NCBI GenBank assembly: GCA_002314055.1
Contig: DCBP01000051.1
Location: 1 to 16,028 of the forward strand
DNA: 16,028 bases
Direction: 5' to 3'
DNA from: Prevotella sp. UBA1104
GTDB taxonomy: Bacteria > Bacteroidota > Bacteroidia > Bacteroidales > Bacteroidaceae
A program made the translations under genes and the position numbers. A model generated the notes under the pieces. That model was given only the letters and a program-made list of their open reading frames with translations. It had not been told where the DNA came from and did no database searches. Shown here in pieces: positions 15,863 to 16,028 of this stretch (the first letter of the stretch is position 1; the number at the start of each line of letters is the position of its first letter).

Positions 15863-16028
15863 AGTATGATTATAACGCTAACGGAGAAAAAATATTGCTT
15901 TTTAAAGTAAATAAATTGCATAGAAACAAGAACTTGAAAAATCTAAGAAATCCGAGAACGTCACAAACTTCGAATACACAAGAACTTTATACAAAAAAGT
16001 TTTTTTCTTTTTTACCCTCACACCCTCA
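15863..16028. other. AT-rich region upstream of the histidine kinase, no gene seen
   Basis: This is the AT-rich leader/promoter region of the kinase at the window edge. No open reading frame or convincing -33/-7 pair was found. The last 15 bases contain a small CCCTCACA-type tandem repeat. Confidence 0.5.

Noticed and set aside
1..16028. tRNA, rRNA or CRISPR loci
   Set aside because: No cloverleaf with a T-loop consensus, no rRNA signature and no regularly spaced repeats were seen by eye on either strand.

Overview
The window looks like chromosomal DNA of a Bacteroidales bacterium, most likely Prevotella or a close relative. Three things point there: TTTG-N19-TAnnTTTG type promoters, start codons preceded by A-rich sequence instead of Shine-Dalgarno motifs, and surface-protein domain families typical of Bacteroidota. 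The conserved order yceD-rpmF-fabH-era-der is also compatible with that phylum.

Left part (1-7910, genes on the + strand). A small DUF559 (Vsr-like) endonuclease gene (204-596) sits between copies of a GC-rich repeat. A roughly 100-bp unit occurs in direct orientation at 24-122 and 681-780, and its 45-bp GC-rich core occurs inverted at 619-663. After a 12-bp microsatellite comes a near-perfect Bacteroidota promoter (890-920), then a cobalamin riboswitch (about 984-1163). The riboswitch leads a single very large gene (1295-7843, 2182 aa) and a strong terminator closes the unit (7871-7909). The protein has a signal peptide, four alternating CUB-like / BNR-associated modules, a parallel beta-helix, Fn3/Ig-like modules, a DUF4465 domain and a short C-terminal sorting-like tail. 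The riboswitch and the DUF4465 domain together suggest a surface or secreted protein made when vitamin B12 is scarce. No recognised cobalamin transporter gene lies beside it.

Right part (7992-15862, all genes on the - strand). Read in transcription order these are: a sensor histidine kinase; yceD (DUF177)-rpmF-fabH, with a promoter in front and an intrinsic terminator behind; era with its own promoter; der; then a small lipoprotein gene, mlaE and mlaF. The last three look like an operon for lipid (phospholipid) transport at the inner membrane, but no MCE-domain (MlaD) partner is encoded next to them. The yceD-to-der block covers ribosome assembly (L32, Der, Era) and the first condensation of fatty-acid synthesis (FabH).

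The most interesting parts are the B12-riboswitch-controlled giant protein, the synonymous-codon shift inside it, and the repeat-bracketed DUF559 gene. The right half is mostly ordinary core genome.
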